The position numbers were made by a program, and so were the translations under genes. Shown piece after piece: positions 1 through 8,191 of a DNA stretch of 61,670 nt. The stretch covers positions 1 through 61,670 of the forward strand of contig NZ_QNRY01000019.1 in assembly GCF_003315515.1 (NCBI RefSeq), given 5' to 3'. How positions within the stretch are numbered: the stretch's first letter is position 1; every line of letters starts with the position of its first letter. A model generated the notes under the pieces. It had not been told where the DNA came from, searched no databases, and saw nothing but the letters and a program-made list of their open reading frames with translations. This stretch comes from Brenneria salicis ATCC 15712 = DSM 30166. Lineage in GTDB: Bacteria > Pseudomonadota > Gammaproteobacteria > Enterobacterales > Enterobacteriaceae.

Positions 1-95
1 GGCTTTGAGTTTCTTTTCGTCCATAATTTGCCTGTCTCCGCTACTGGAGTGAACATATCAAAAACAGGCAATTACACAATTTTAATTACAGTCTC
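1..95 (-). mobile_element. Left-edge end of an IS256-like insertion sequence, with the first codons of its transposase
   Basis: On the minus strand an ATG at 22-24 opens a reading frame beginning MDEKKLKA that runs off the window. I recognise this as the usual N-terminus of IS256-family (mutator-type) transposases in enterobacteria. Outside it, an AT-rich end beginning GAGACTGTAATTAAAA (reading inward from 95) looks like the terminal inverted repeat. Only eight codons are visible, so the family call rests on a short match and on memory of related elements. The target duplication cannot be tested because the other end is outside the window. Confidence 0.55.
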
Positions 96-194
96 GAACG
101 AGGCGTCTATCGGCATCTCGTCACGTCGCCTGTCGGATGCTCGGCGTCAGTCAGTCTGTCGATAAGTAAACGACAAATCGGTATAACAATCATT

Positions 195-826
195 CTAAGC
201 TTTTCTGCAATATCTGTCGAAAAAGACATGCACTGATTCAATTAAATGATTGTTTATTTCTTCTTCTGACATATGAAAATTTTTCGTTATTAGCGAGTTT
301 AATAAATAGGTTCCCCAACATAACGAAATGAACGTTTCAGCAGCAACCGCAACTTTATTTCCGGTAAATTCTGGATGAGCTTCAAGACATTGACTCAGCT
401 TTTTGATGCATTTCCCCGGCCCTGCCTGCCAGAAAAAACCCGCCAGTTCAGGGAAACAATTCTTCTCAGTAATTATGATGTTAAATAAAGCCTTTGACTC
501 ATCCTGTAAAAAGTATCAATCAGTTTTCTACCAAAACCAACCAATAATAAAGAAAGTTCTTCCTCAGACTTTAAACTATCATTCAATTGCGCCTCAAACA
601 TTTCAATTTTTTTTGAAATAACTGCACTAAATAAGGCATCTTTAGTGGGATACAATGTATATAACGTCGTCTTTGATGCCCCAGCACGTTTAGCTATGTC
701 GATAACTTTAGCCTTACTGAATCCTGATTCCAGAAAAACCTGTGTAGCAATATCAAGGATAAATTCAACCCGGATGGGAAGCTCGCTTGATTTGGGACGA
801 CCTCTGGTACTTAATTTATTTTTCAT
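195..826 (-). pseudogene. TetR-family regulator, frameshifted
   Basis: The first frame (from ATG 824-826; an upstream in-frame start at 847 is also possible) gives a typical TetR N-terminus. It has a basic RGRPKS stretch, then a helix-turn-helix with IAKRAGASKTTLYTLYPTKDALF. It stops near 473. Shifting frame by one base around 500-506 lets the protein continue (DESKALFNIIITEKN ... FHMSEEEINNHLIES ... FFDRYCRKA) to a stop at 195-197. This gives about 210 residues, the usual TetR length. A single-base indel is therefore the simplest reading. It lies divergent from the oxidoreductase at 1220, the classic regulator/target layout. Either a genuine pseudogene or a sequencing error. Confidence 0.8.
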
Positions 827-847
827 AATAGTCAATTCAATTGCCAT

Positions 848-1219
848 GTAATGTCAGAGAGAATAATTAAGTTGAAATGATAATAAATATACTGTCCTGC
901 ATTTTACTTAACTTCCCAACTGGATTGCAATCTCTCTGCCGATCACTCATTTACCAAAAATAAACACCACATTAACATTTCCCTTGCGGTAAGCATACAT
1001 TGATCCAGGCCGATACCACAAACAACTTTTATTATCGATCAGACAAATTGACAACAGCGGTGCAGGAGCATACCATAATTAAAATGATACCCACCAGTAC
1101 TTATAACGATGTGTAATATCCATTAATAAATCATTTAATAAGGTACTTATATTACTTCCCGTCCCACCTCAAAATCCCTCTGATAATAAACATTAAAAGC
1201 CAAAACTGGAGATTTAATT
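848..1219. promoter_or_regulatory. AT-rich divergent intergenic region between the TetR gene and the oxidoreductase
   Basis: About 370 bp with no convincing coding sequence. It must hold the promoters of the two divergent damaged genes, and a TetR operator would be expected here. I see no palindrome good enough to name. Confidence 0.4.
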
Positions 1220-2039
1220 ATGAAAAAAGAAAATCTTAACGTTGCCGTCCTCGGACATAGCGGTATGGGCGGTATGGCGCTGGTTGAAACTATTGTAAAG
1301 AGGACATACAGTAACCGGTATTTCCATTGATGCCGATAAAGTTCAGGACAGAGACGATTTAACTAATATTACGTTAGATATTCTCAATACAACCGCGCTT
1401 GAAAAAGTCCTGACCGGTCATGATGTTGTTGTTTCCACCTTTTCGGGTGGTCATACAGTCGATCTCCGGGTCTATTATCTTCAGGTGGAAGGCACCCGTT
1501 CAATGATTAAAGCGGTACGGAATGCCGAAGTACCTTATTTCATTTATGTTGGCGGGGCTGCGAGCCTGTTTGTTAAACCAGGATTACAAATGTTTGATGA
1601 CCCGCGTTTCCCGAAATGGTATTTCGGCGTTGAACCGGCCAATCACCTTCGCTGGCTTGGCGATATCACTGGCGAAAGCTTCTTCAATGATGCAGCGGAA
1701 AGGAAGGAAAAAGGTCTGGTTAAAGAGGGAGACAGTGATCCACTGCTTGAAGAGTGTATCAAAGACTGGAAACAAGTACCTCTGCTCGAAGGATGCCGCC
1801 TCGCACTGGAACTTTTCACCGATCACACTGATTTTAAATGGAGTTTTCTGTCGCCACCATGGATGTACCGTCCTGGCAAAGGGACAGGAAAATACGAACT
1901 TGGCATAGACTTCATGATTTTCCACCGGGGCATCCCTTCAGGGATTGATTTGCCTGATTTGGCCCTGGCCATTGTTGATGAAGTTGAAAACCAGCGTCTG
2001 ATCCATAAACACTGGACTGTAGCGGGCGATCAGGAGTAA
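1220..2039 (+). pseudogene. NmrA-like NAD(P)-binding oxidoreductase (atypical SDR), frameshifted
   Basis: ATG at 1220 opens with a nucleotide-binding motif of the kind GHSGMGGMAL, then stops after about 36 codons. A one-base shift around 1296-1302 restores a continuous frame (GHTVTGISIDADKV ... VVVSTFSGGHTVDL), which joins the long downstream frame and ends at 2039. The rebuilt protein is about 270 residues. It has a Rossmann fold start, a YVGGAASL segment typical of NmrA/NAD(P)-dependent epimerase-like proteins, and a C-terminal WTVAGD. Substrate is unknown. It is probably the regulated partner of the TetR gene upstream, and both carry one-base lesions. Confidence 0.75.
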
Positions 2040-2120
2040 TGAATAAGGCTAAGACAATGCAGAAAATAGATACAGGAAAGGGACTTCATTTTCAGGCGGC
2101 TGAATGCTTGCTTACCCGGT

Positions 2121-2749
2121 TCAGTTAAGTAACAACATTGATAATTCAGAGACTATTTTTTCCGCATTACACGGACTGTTATTATCAAAAATCAACTCAG
2201 GCGTAATGATTGACATCGAAATGGATGATATCAGAAACATGAATATCGCGTCTTCATTACGCCCCCGGATGATATTATTTGATATGGCCTGACGGATAAA
2301 CGGCAGGCAAGCTGACTTAAACGGATTTATTATATCTTTTAGTACGATATTAAAGCGTTCCCGGTCAGAGGCCGCCTCATTCAATAATAAAGAAGGAAAC
2401 TCAGGAATTTCCGAGCAAATAGTAACCACACATTGTATAAAATCAACAAAAATGTCTTTCTGCTTTCTGGATGATGTCGGTATATCGCTGAGTTTCTGAA
2501 TATGTATTTTCTGCTTTCTGGCTAAAAAACTCAGCATCTCATTCCATAATCCTGATTTAGCTCCATACAACCTTGCAATTAAGGCCATATCCACGCCGGC
2601 ATCGGCAGCGATATTACGTAACGTGGTTGAATCATATCCGTATCTGGAAAAGTGATGCAATGCGGCTGGTAAGATTGTCTCCCGGCCTGACTGGACGGCA
2701 AGCGGCCTTCTGCCCCGTTTTTTAGTCTCAATAATTTCTTTTTTTTCAT
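2121..2749 (-). pseudogene. Second TetR-family regulator; start codon out of frame through an A8 run
   Basis: The long frame encodes a TetR-like protein: helix-turn-helix YDSTTLRNIAADAGVDMALIARLYGAK, then a ligand-binding helical domain to the stop at 2121. Upstream the same frame continues as EIIETKKRGRRPLAVQSG, a normal basic TetR leader, but meets no ATG before a TAA. The only good ATG (747-749 of the 2.7-kb line) is followed by eight A (2739-2746) and is one base out of frame. A9 or A6 would fuse it. So the gene is broken, misread at a homopolymer, or expressed by slippage on the A-run. It is convergent with the oxidoreductase. Confidence 0.7.
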
Positions 2750-2812
2750 ATTAATACAAATTCTTTTGGCTTCATTCAGCGCCGGTTTTGCCGACACTGA
2801 ATAGTATAGAGT

Positions 2813-4669
2813 TCAGCATCCAACTTCTCTTATGGGGACAAGCAGATGGCTATCGTAGTCGTGGCCAAAATGAATAACGTGCATTCCTGCATTTCTGCTT
2901 TCGGGCGTAGGTACCTGCTGTTCCCTGATAAAATCAGGCACATCTTTACTTCCTCCCAAGGGGCGCATTCCGACTTTCTCTCCTGGATTGATGGTTTCAC
3001 ACTCTGCCGGAATAGTGATCTCCGCCACGCCAAATCCCATGTCGATATCAGTGGGTACAGGCTGATATGCTGCAATAGTCAGCACCAGTTGTTCACCGGC
3101 ATGATAATGCATCGCGACCGGCCAGATGCCGATTTCAACCGGTACGATTTCGCCTGCTTTAAGTTTTTCCTCGTGTGTATGCAGCAGATAGGGTTCAGAA
3201 TCTGTTGAACGTTGCGTATCCATAGCCCGGTGAGAAACACGCAAAAGCCCAGAGGCAATAACCGGACCGCTCATGCCCTCCCCCAGAACCCGGGTAAAGG
3301 GATTGCCGTTACTGTCCCGCTTCTCCACGCCGATCGCCAACTCCATATCATCCGATCCGCGCGCCTCCACCCACAACCGAAGCTTCATATAACCGATAAT
3401 ATCGGTATCCTGCTGGAAAACATAATGAAATTCAGTTTTCCCCTCTTTTTCGACGCCATAAGCCACACTGGAGCCAGCACTTTCAGCGCGGTCTGACAAC
3501 CGGTTGCCGATATTCAACCAGAGTGGTACTGCCTGCGTACCCAATGGCGGCCACGACTGTTCCTCCTGATCCACAATATCGGCATTTTCTTTATCTAAAA
3601 TACAAATTCTGACCTTGGGTGTTTTCTCCCAGCCATTATCCTTGCCATGCAGATAATGATTAAAAAACCGTAACAGTTCCTGCGTATATTCGGGGGTATA
3701 AAAGTCCAGCCATTCGTGAGTGTTATTTACACGCAGCCATTTCTCTTCAGATGAAATTTCCCGAAAACCGGCGAATGAACCATGCGTATGAGCATGGTTG
3801 GTATAGCTTGCAACCACATAAGCAGGGATTGTAATTCGCTCCAGACGGGCCTTTTTATCCTCCCAGTATTCATTCATTAACTGATGTTCGATGATCATTC
3901 TGGGCTGGTCCTCGACCATATTTTCTCCCGAAAAATTTCGGATAATCACCTCTGGGAAAGCAGGCGCCGGGATCCCTCCCCGGTTGCCGGTTTCACGAAA
4001 ATGATCGACGAAACCCTCCCAGGGGGCAATTGCGGCAAGGTGGGGCGGCTGTTCGGCCGCGATAAACCATTGCGATACGGCCAGCCAGGAATTCCCGGCC
4101 ATGCCGACTTTACCCGAACACCATTTCTGTGATGCCGTCCACTCGATGAAATCATATCCGTCTTCAGCAAACTGACGTCCCCAGTAGTTTATATTGCCTG
4201 CGGATTTATACGCGCCTCGTGGATCCGGGTTGAGGACGATGTATCCTTCGTTGCACCAAAATGCAGGATCGGGGCCTTCAAATTTTTGCAGTTCAGAAAC
4301 CCACGCCAGCGGAACGCCGGAACGATCCCGAATATCATCCAGCCACTGCCCGCCGATTTCTTTTCCGTAGGGACTCCAGGCAATTAGCGCAGGGTGTTGT
4401 TGAAAAGCGTATTGCCCGTCTGTCGCCGGGCGGAAAACATCGGTATAAATTGTCGTGCCATCGCGCATTTTTACGGCGACATCCCTCTCAAAAATGATAT
4501 CGCAGGGAAGAGGACGCGCACCTTCACGACGAACCGAGCCCGCTTTTAACAACATCGTTTTTGGTTGGAAACCAGGATAACGCGCTCTGGGAGCGTTGAT
4601 GGGTAACGCTTTACGAAAAGGCACCAGGCAAGAATCATTGCCGTAAATTCGCATACTTAACCGAGTCAT
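2813..4669 (-). CDS. CocE/NonD-family alpha/beta hydrolase (X-Pro dipeptidyl-peptidase S15-like)
   Basis: About 618 residues from the ATG at 4667-4669, which has GGAG upstream; an in-frame ATG at 4711 has no ribosome site. The N-terminal part is a CocE-type alpha/beta hydrolase: VAVKMRDGTTIYTDVFRP, oxyanion-side NPDPRGAYKS, and the nucleophile elbow GMAGNSWLAVSQW with the catalytic Ser. A likely catalytic His lies in the NNTHEW region. The C-terminal third is the beta-rich S15 C-terminal domain. Family members cleave esters or amides (cocaine esterase, glutaryl-7-ACA acylase, X-Pro peptidases). No signal peptide is evident and the substrate cannot be inferred. It stands alone behind a strong inverted repeat. 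Confidence 0.8.
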   Translation of the reverse strand: MTRLSMRIYGNDSCLVPFRKALPINAPRARYPGFQPKTMLLKAGSVRREGARPLPCDIIFERDVAVKMRDGTTIYTDVFRPATDGQYAFQQHPALIAWSPYGKEIGGQWLDDIRDRSGVPLAWVSELQKFEGPDPAFWCNEGYIVLNPDPRGAYKSAGNINYWGRQFAEDGYDFIEWTASQKWCSGKVGMAGNSWLAVSQWFIAAEQPPHLAAIAPWEGFVDHFRETGNRGGIPAPAFPEVIIRNFSGENMVEDQPRMIIEHQLMNEYWEDKKARLERITIPAYVVASYTNHAHTHGSFAGFREISSEEKWLRVNNTHEWLDFYTPEYTQELLRFFNHYLHGKDNGWEKTPKVRICILDKENADIVDQEEQSWPPLGTQAVPLWLNIGNRLSDRAESAGSSVAYGVEKEGKTEFHYVFQQDTDIIGYMKLRLWVEARGSDDMELAIGVEKRDSNGNPFTRVLGEGMSGPVIASGLLRVSHRAMDTQRSTDSEPYLLHTHEEKLKAGEIVPVEIGIWPVAMHYHAGEQLVLTIAAYQPVPTDIDMGFGVAEITIPAECETINPGEKVGMRPLGGSKDVPDFIREQQVPTPESRNAGMHVIHFGHDYDSHLLVPIREVGC

Positions 4670-4735
4670 GTTTGTTCTGTCTCCATTCAGCAGTAAGGGG
4701 CGTACAAACATGTTAACGCTTTAAATCATCATTAG

Positions 4736-4771
4736 ATGATTTTTTCAAAAAATTTTTTTTTGAAAAAATCA
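4736..4771. repeat. Near-perfect inverted repeat upstream of the CocE-like hydrolase gene
   Basis: ATGATTTTTTCAAAAAA (4736-4752) is mirrored by TTTTTTGAAAAAATCAT (4755-4771) with almost no spacer. It lies 67 bp before the hydrolase start. It could be a regulator operator, or a U-tract-less terminator for the scrap upstream. The dyad and its position between promoter and gene favour an operator; this is inference. Confidence 0.5.
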
Positions 4772-4896
4772 TTCATTGTTTTCCAGTGAGTTGATTGTGC
4801 GGACGCAGAACAAAATCGGGTAACGCGGTTGTCATTGCATCACGATATATTGTCAGCCAGGAAAATACGTTTCCCAATATTATGTCCGGCTTTAAG

Positions 4897-5091
4897 TCAA
4901 GCCTCTGGCGTTGCTAATTCCGGCATCAGCAGCACTTCAGAGATTAGCGACGGCGCGCCGCAATAGTCGAAAATTCCTTGGACTATCTGTGCATTATACG
5001 CGTTCAAATAACCGTGTTTTTCGTATGTCCTTTGGCTGGCGCCGCCCAGCGCTATTAGATACACCGGCAAATGGCCCAGCTTCTTTACCAC
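4897..5091 (-). pseudogene. C-terminal scrap, possibly of a flavodoxin-like NAD(P)H oxidoreductase
   Basis: A 64-codon open stretch reads ...PVYLIALGGASQRTYEKHGYLNAYNAQIVQGIFDYCG... to a stop at 4897. It looks like the C-terminal third of a quinone/NAD(P)H oxidoreductase of flavodoxin fold, where GIFDYCGAP-like strings occur. There is no proper start, and upstream sequence is taken by the levansucrase terminator. I treat it as a remnant; the family assignment is weak. Confidence 0.3.
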
Positions 5092-5103
5092 GTCTCCACA
5101 GAA

Positions 5104-5153
5104 GGGGCTTCAGCCCCAGCATCCTGTCAGATAGGGGCGGCACCAGCCGCCCC
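5104..5153 (-). terminator. Stem-loops after levansucrase
   Basis: GGGGCGGC/GCCGCCCC with loop ACCA (5134-5153) begins 10 bp beyond the levansucrase stop. A second small stem GGGGCT/AGCCCC follows at 5104-5117. No real U-tract follows on the minus strand, so this is terminator-like rather than a textbook intrinsic terminator. Confidence 0.5.
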
Positions 5154-5162
5154 AAGTGATGG

Positions 5163-6446
5163 TTATTTCAACGTAATATCAACCATCGGAGGAATATAAC
5201 CGTAGTCATACGCTTCAACCACAAAGGTCTGCAAACCTTTCAGCTTGATCTTAACCGTCGGCGCTTCCGTGCCACCGATACGGTAGCTATCTTCGCCCGT
5301 GGGAACGGAATCGATGAAAGAAGTCACCAGACCGTTAGGCATGACGTAGTGCGAGTAGGTCTGGTAAGGCTGAGAAGGCGGGTTGCCCAGCACCAGACCG
5401 GAGCCATTCAGCGGCTCATACGGCCCGAACAGATTATCACTCACAAAACCGTATACGCCATCAGGCCCGGTCAGTCCGTCGCCATAAGTAAATTTATGGC
5501 TGATGGTGAACAAATAATATTTCCCGTCCTGGAAAACAAAGTGCGGACGCTCAGTCTGATCGTTAACACCAACTGCCGTCACCAGTGGCGGCAGCAATTC
5601 CCAATCGTCACCATCCTCATCACGGCACATGGCAATACCGATGCAACCAGTCTGGAAGTGTGCGTTTCCGACATCCTCATAGCCCGGAGGTACATCACCT
5701 AATTCATCCGGGCCGACGACATGCGAACCACGCACACCGGCAACATTGCCTTCAAACAGCATATATAGCCGACCGCTTTTCGGATCGTGGAACGGGCAAG
5801 GATCGCGAAAGGCCCAGTACTGATTCTGGCTTTCGGTCTGGTAAATTTTTCCGTCCGCCTCGAACAGTCGCTTGACCTTCTTGAATCCCACCATTTCCAC
5901 GCCATTTTCAGTGGTTACCACACGTCCGCGCACTTTTACAATGGTCGCGCCCGGCGTTACCGCCGTATAGTAAAGATCAATCTCACCATGATTGTTCAAC
6001 AGGATCGGCGTTCCCGCCCATTCACGCGTAGTGGGAGAATCACCTTCCGCCATTACGCGTCCGCCCATGATCCAGTCTTTACCAGTGCGGGAGAACCAGA
6101 AGTACATTTTTGCCCGTCCATGACGATCATTCCAGTCACGCGTGATGTCATAATTACCCTCTTCATCCAGATACTCAGGATTGGTTGGGCGGCGCTCGGC
6201 GGTAAGCGTGAAAATGATGGACCAGCCATTGACCGATACGATATTACCGTCCATATCGCGTAAGGGCATGGTGTCCCAGATAAACACCTCATCGCTCATG
6301 ACCGGAAAGTCTCCACGCACCAGCGGCTGGGTGGTGGTTGGGTCATATTCGTTAACCTTCAATGCATCAGCGCGTGACCAAATAGTCGGTTTATGCGGTT
6401 GAGCAGATTCCAAGATATTTTTTTTACCTGTACTGATAGTATTCAT
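5163..6446 (-). CDS. lsc: Levansucrase (GH68, sucrose 6-fructosyltransferase)
   Basis: Splits sucrose and polymerises the fructose to beta-2,6 levan, a polysaccharide of plant-associated bacteria. The protein is 427 residues, close to Erwinia Lsc. GH68 landmarks are visible: nucleophile Asp in VFIWDTMPL near residue 50-55, the transition-state Asp in AFRDPCP, and the acid/base Glu in QTERPHF. Start ATG 6444-6446 follows AGAGAG; an upstream in-frame codon at 6497 lies in the leader. There is no N-terminal signal peptide, as in other Gram-negative levansucrases, so export must use another route. It is the last gene of a minus-strand series Q-antiterminator, holin, levansucrase, with terminator-like hairpins between them. 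Confidence 0.95.
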   Translation of the reverse strand: MNTISTGKKNILESAQPHKPTIWSRADALKVNEYDPTTTQPLVRGDFPVMSDEVFIWDTMPLRDMDGNIVSVNGWSIIFTLTAERRPTNPEYLDEEGNYDITRDWNDRHGRAKMYFWFSRTGKDWIMGGRVMAEGDSPTTREWAGTPILLNNHGEIDLYYTAVTPGATIVKVRGRVVTTENGVEMVGFKKVKRLFEADGKIYQTESQNQYWAFRDPCPFHDPKSGRLYMLFEGNVAGVRGSHVVGPDELGDVPPGYEDVGNAHFQTGCIGIAMCRDEDGDDWELLPPLVTAVGVNDQTERPHFVFQDGKYYLFTISHKFTYGDGLTGPDGVYGFVSDNLFGPYEPLNGSGLVLGNPPSQPYQTYSHYVMPNGLVTSFIDSVPTGEDSYRIGGTEAPTVKIKLKGLQTFVVEAYDYGYIPPMVDITLK

Positions 6447-6464
6447 AATATTTCTCTCTTTATA

Positions 6465-6520
6465 AAAAATAAAACCCGCCCAAACAAATAATGACATCTG
6501 TTCGGTTGCGGGCTTTTTTG
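6465..6520 (-). promoter_or_regulatory. lsc: Terminator-like hairpin in the levansucrase leader (possible attenuator)
   Basis: On the minus strand AAAAGCCCGC pairs with GCGGGTTTT around a loop of about 28 nt, and a T-rich run follows immediately. It lies only about 20-25 nt before the levansucrase ribosome site. Because the arms are A-rich and T-rich outside, it could also terminate plus-strand transcripts. Position suggests premature termination unless polymerase is modified or the stem is prevented. Confidence 0.5.
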
Positions 6521-6557
6521 GGTGATTTACATTTATAAAAAACGGACGTCATGCCGT

Positions 6558-6635
6558 ATTTCACGACATAATAGCAAGATGTCATCGACCATAATGGCTG
6601 ACAATCTAAAACCACAATAAAAAATTTCACGACAT
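6558..6635. repeat. Direct repeats ATTTCACGACAT in the levansucrase leader
   Basis: The 12-mer occurs at 6558-6569 and again at 6624-6635, 66 bp apart. GATGTCAT (6578-6585) and its inverse ATGACATC (6491-6498) lie in the same leader. They may be regulator sites for lsc; nothing in the window identifies the protein. Nearby (minus strand, about 6635-6660) an AAAGGAGG is followed by a six-codon frame MRKIMS, possibly a leader minigene. Confidence 0.4.
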
Positions 6636-6711
6636 TATCTTTCGCATATCCTCCTTTAAAAAAAGCCAAACACCATACAAACAAACAATAAAAATCCAAC
6701 GGATTTTAAAT

Positions 6712-7050
6712 TTATTTATTTGTTTTCTTATCATTATCATCACAGTAATTAATAAATCTCAATATACAGTAACGAAGCTTTTTCACGCCAATAAACCCAA
6801 TCATCCCGCCTACCGCGGGCGTCAAGGTTTTTGGCAAAGAATAATAGTCAAGCGACGCAACCGCTGTCAGCGTCAAAGCCCCGCACAGCGCGGCCTCCAG
6901 CAGCATTCTTCGCCACCCCCCGCCACTGTAGGCAACTCGCAATATTGCGATAAAAACAGCTAATAACACACCGCCGGTGGGAACGTCTCCGCGCCACCAG
7001 GCCTGTATTAATTCATAAGCGCCTGCCCAACTGAAGATATTAATTTGCAT
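6712..7050 (-). CDS. Lambda-family phage holin
   Basis: 112 residues with three hydrophobic segments (about 27-42, 49-68, 76-92) and a charged C-terminus ending NDKKTNK. The segment ILRVAYSGGGWRRMLLEAALCGAL followed by a GGMIGFIGVKKL helix fits the lambda-type holin family, small inner-membrane proteins that open lesions for lysis enzymes. ATG at 7048-7050 follows GGAAGGTAAGT. It sits after the terminator that follows the Q gene, the lambda S position. The next gene is levansucrase rather than an endolysin or spanin. Holins without lysins are known to export proteins in some bacteria. Confidence 0.75.
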   Translation of the reverse strand: MQINIFSWAGAYELIQAWWRGDVPTGGVLLAVFIAILRVAYSGGGWRRMLLEAALCGALTLTAVASLDYYSLPKTLTPAVGGMIGFIGVKKLRYCILRFINYCDDNDKKTNK

Positions 7051-7112
7051 ACTTACCTTCCGAAAAGCGAGTGAGAAATAAGATAAATCTTATTAAGATC
7101 GTTATTTTAACC

Positions 7113-7144
7113 ATAAAAAAAGCCCCGAAAAAAATTCGGGGCTT
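7113..7144 (-). terminator. Intrinsic terminator between the Q gene and the holin (tR'-like position)
   Basis: Perfect 10-bp stem AAGCCCCGAA/TTCGGGGCTT (7120-7129 with 7135-7144), followed on the minus strand by a run of seven T. It stands 150 bp after the Q stop and 70 bp before the holin start. In lambdoid phages Q loads at pR' just after its own gene and reads through tR' to express lysis and late genes; the layout here is the same. Confidence 0.9.
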
Positions 7145-7292
7145 GAATAATAAAACTTGGCAAAAGCAGATTTTTTAATCTCTGTTACAGGAAATTTAAA
7201 ATCATTAAATCTCCATCATGGAAATAAATCTAACCATTTTAAGACACGAATGCAAGCATTAATTTTAAAAAAATTAATCTTATTTTTATCAA
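7145..7292 (-). promoter_or_regulatory. Candidate late promoter (pR'-like) region after Q
   Basis: AT-rich 148 bp between the Q stop and the terminator. On the minus strand TTGCAT, 17 nt, TAGATT (about 7225-7257) and TTGATA, 17 nt, TTTAAA just after the Q stop are possible -35/-10 pairs. Both are weak matches. Position is the main argument. Confidence 0.35.
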
Positions 7293-7991
7293 TTATTTCT
7301 CGGATGAGGTAATCACTGAAAATAACTGTTCTGCTGCGCCCGCTTCCTGGTGACAACGCGTAATCAGCGAGTCATAAAATACCTTCCAATTCCGCGACCA
7401 TGTACGCTGAGTTAAATCTGGAATCAATGTTTTTATTACTTTATAAACCGCCGCCGATGTCAGTGGTTTCAATCCTGAACCGCCGCAACGGGGACACACT
7501 TTTTCTATGGTTTCTCCAGCAACTTTTGATGCCGCCAGATCAGTAATCTTTCCTCTGCCGTTACAGCGGCAACGGTACTGCGCATCATCTGCGGTTCTGC
7601 AATATTGCTCAACCGCCATTTTTGCCAGCAACACCATGCAATGGGCCATCTGGCGTCCAGCCGCCTTCCCCACCAAAACCGGCGCTTGATTAAACGCAAA
7701 TCGGGCGATACCTTCTATTGCTTTATTCCGTTCTTTAGGATCTTTATCGTACCGGGCCAGGATCAGACTCAGTCCTAATGCCTCACGCGATTGCACCACT
7801 CCCAACGCCAGTAGAATATCGTTATAGCGGCTTTTCGCCGCTGACGAAGGCGCGCTTTCTCTACGAGCCTGAATGACCGGCCGACGGTCATCACGCGTTC
7901 GATAACCATAAGACGGCATGCTTTCTCTACAGGTGAACATTGCCGAGGCCGATTTAGGCCCGCAAAGGCTGAGCGCATGTTCAATATTCAT
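7293..7991 (-). CDS. Phage late-gene antitermination protein Q
   Basis: 232 residues. The middle carries the Q-type zinc motif (CRCNGRGKI ... CPRCGGSG, about residues 143-173), followed by the DNA-binding C-terminal helices TSAAVYKVIKTLIPDLTQRTWSRNW. Q proteins bind near the late promoter and make RNA polymerase resistant to terminators. ATG 7989-7991 overlaps the stop of the small upstream gene (ATGA), so the two are translationally coupled. Directly downstream come a strong terminator, a holin and levansucrase. The frame is intact and of family length, unlike the broken genes at the window's left end, so it may be under selection. Confidence 0.85.
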   Translation of the reverse strand: MNIEHALSLCGPKSASAMFTCRESMPSYGYRTRDDRRPVIQARRESAPSSAAKSRYNDILLALGVVQSREALGLSLILARYDKDPKERNKAIEGIARFAFNQAPVLVGKAAGRQMAHCMVLLAKMAVEQYCRTADDAQYRCRCNGRGKITDLAASKVAGETIEKVCPRCGGSGLKPLTSAAVYKVIKTLIPDLTQRTWSRNWKVFYDSLITRCHQEAGAAEQLFSVITSSEK

Positions 7992-8191
7992 GATGAGCCT
8001 CTCCTGTACCAGCCAATGTTGCCGTCTGCGTTAAACGGTTTGGACGGCGGGAATTGGTCCGTAAACTTTGTCGCATCCAGGCAAGATTCACTACGTACCC
8101 AGATCCATACCGCCAGAACAGGCGCGGTTCCACACCGACCGGGAGTATAATGCCGATGCTGGCGGGCAACGGACCTGGTCTCGATTGACAT
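7988..8191 (-). CDS. Small phage-type protein coupled to Q, unknown function
   Basis: 67 codons (MSIETRSVARQHRHYTPGRC ... GWYRRGSS). I do not recognise a family. Its stop overlaps the Q start as ATGA, which argues that it is real. An alternative overlapping frame from an ATG at 8196 has the better-placed AAAGGA ribosome site, but it runs through the Q start and looks less protein-like. It is the first gene after the operator region and would be transcribed with Q. Confidence 0.45.
   Translation of the reverse strand: MSIETRSVARQHRHYTPGRCGTAPVLAVWIWVRSESCLDATKFTDQFPPSKPFNADGNIGWYRRGSS

Noticed and set aside
6460..6699. 79-codon minus-strand frame between holin and levansucrase
   Set aside because: Begins at TTG, is odd in composition (Cys/Phe/Tyr-rich) and runs over the leader hairpin and repeats; better explained as regulatory leader.
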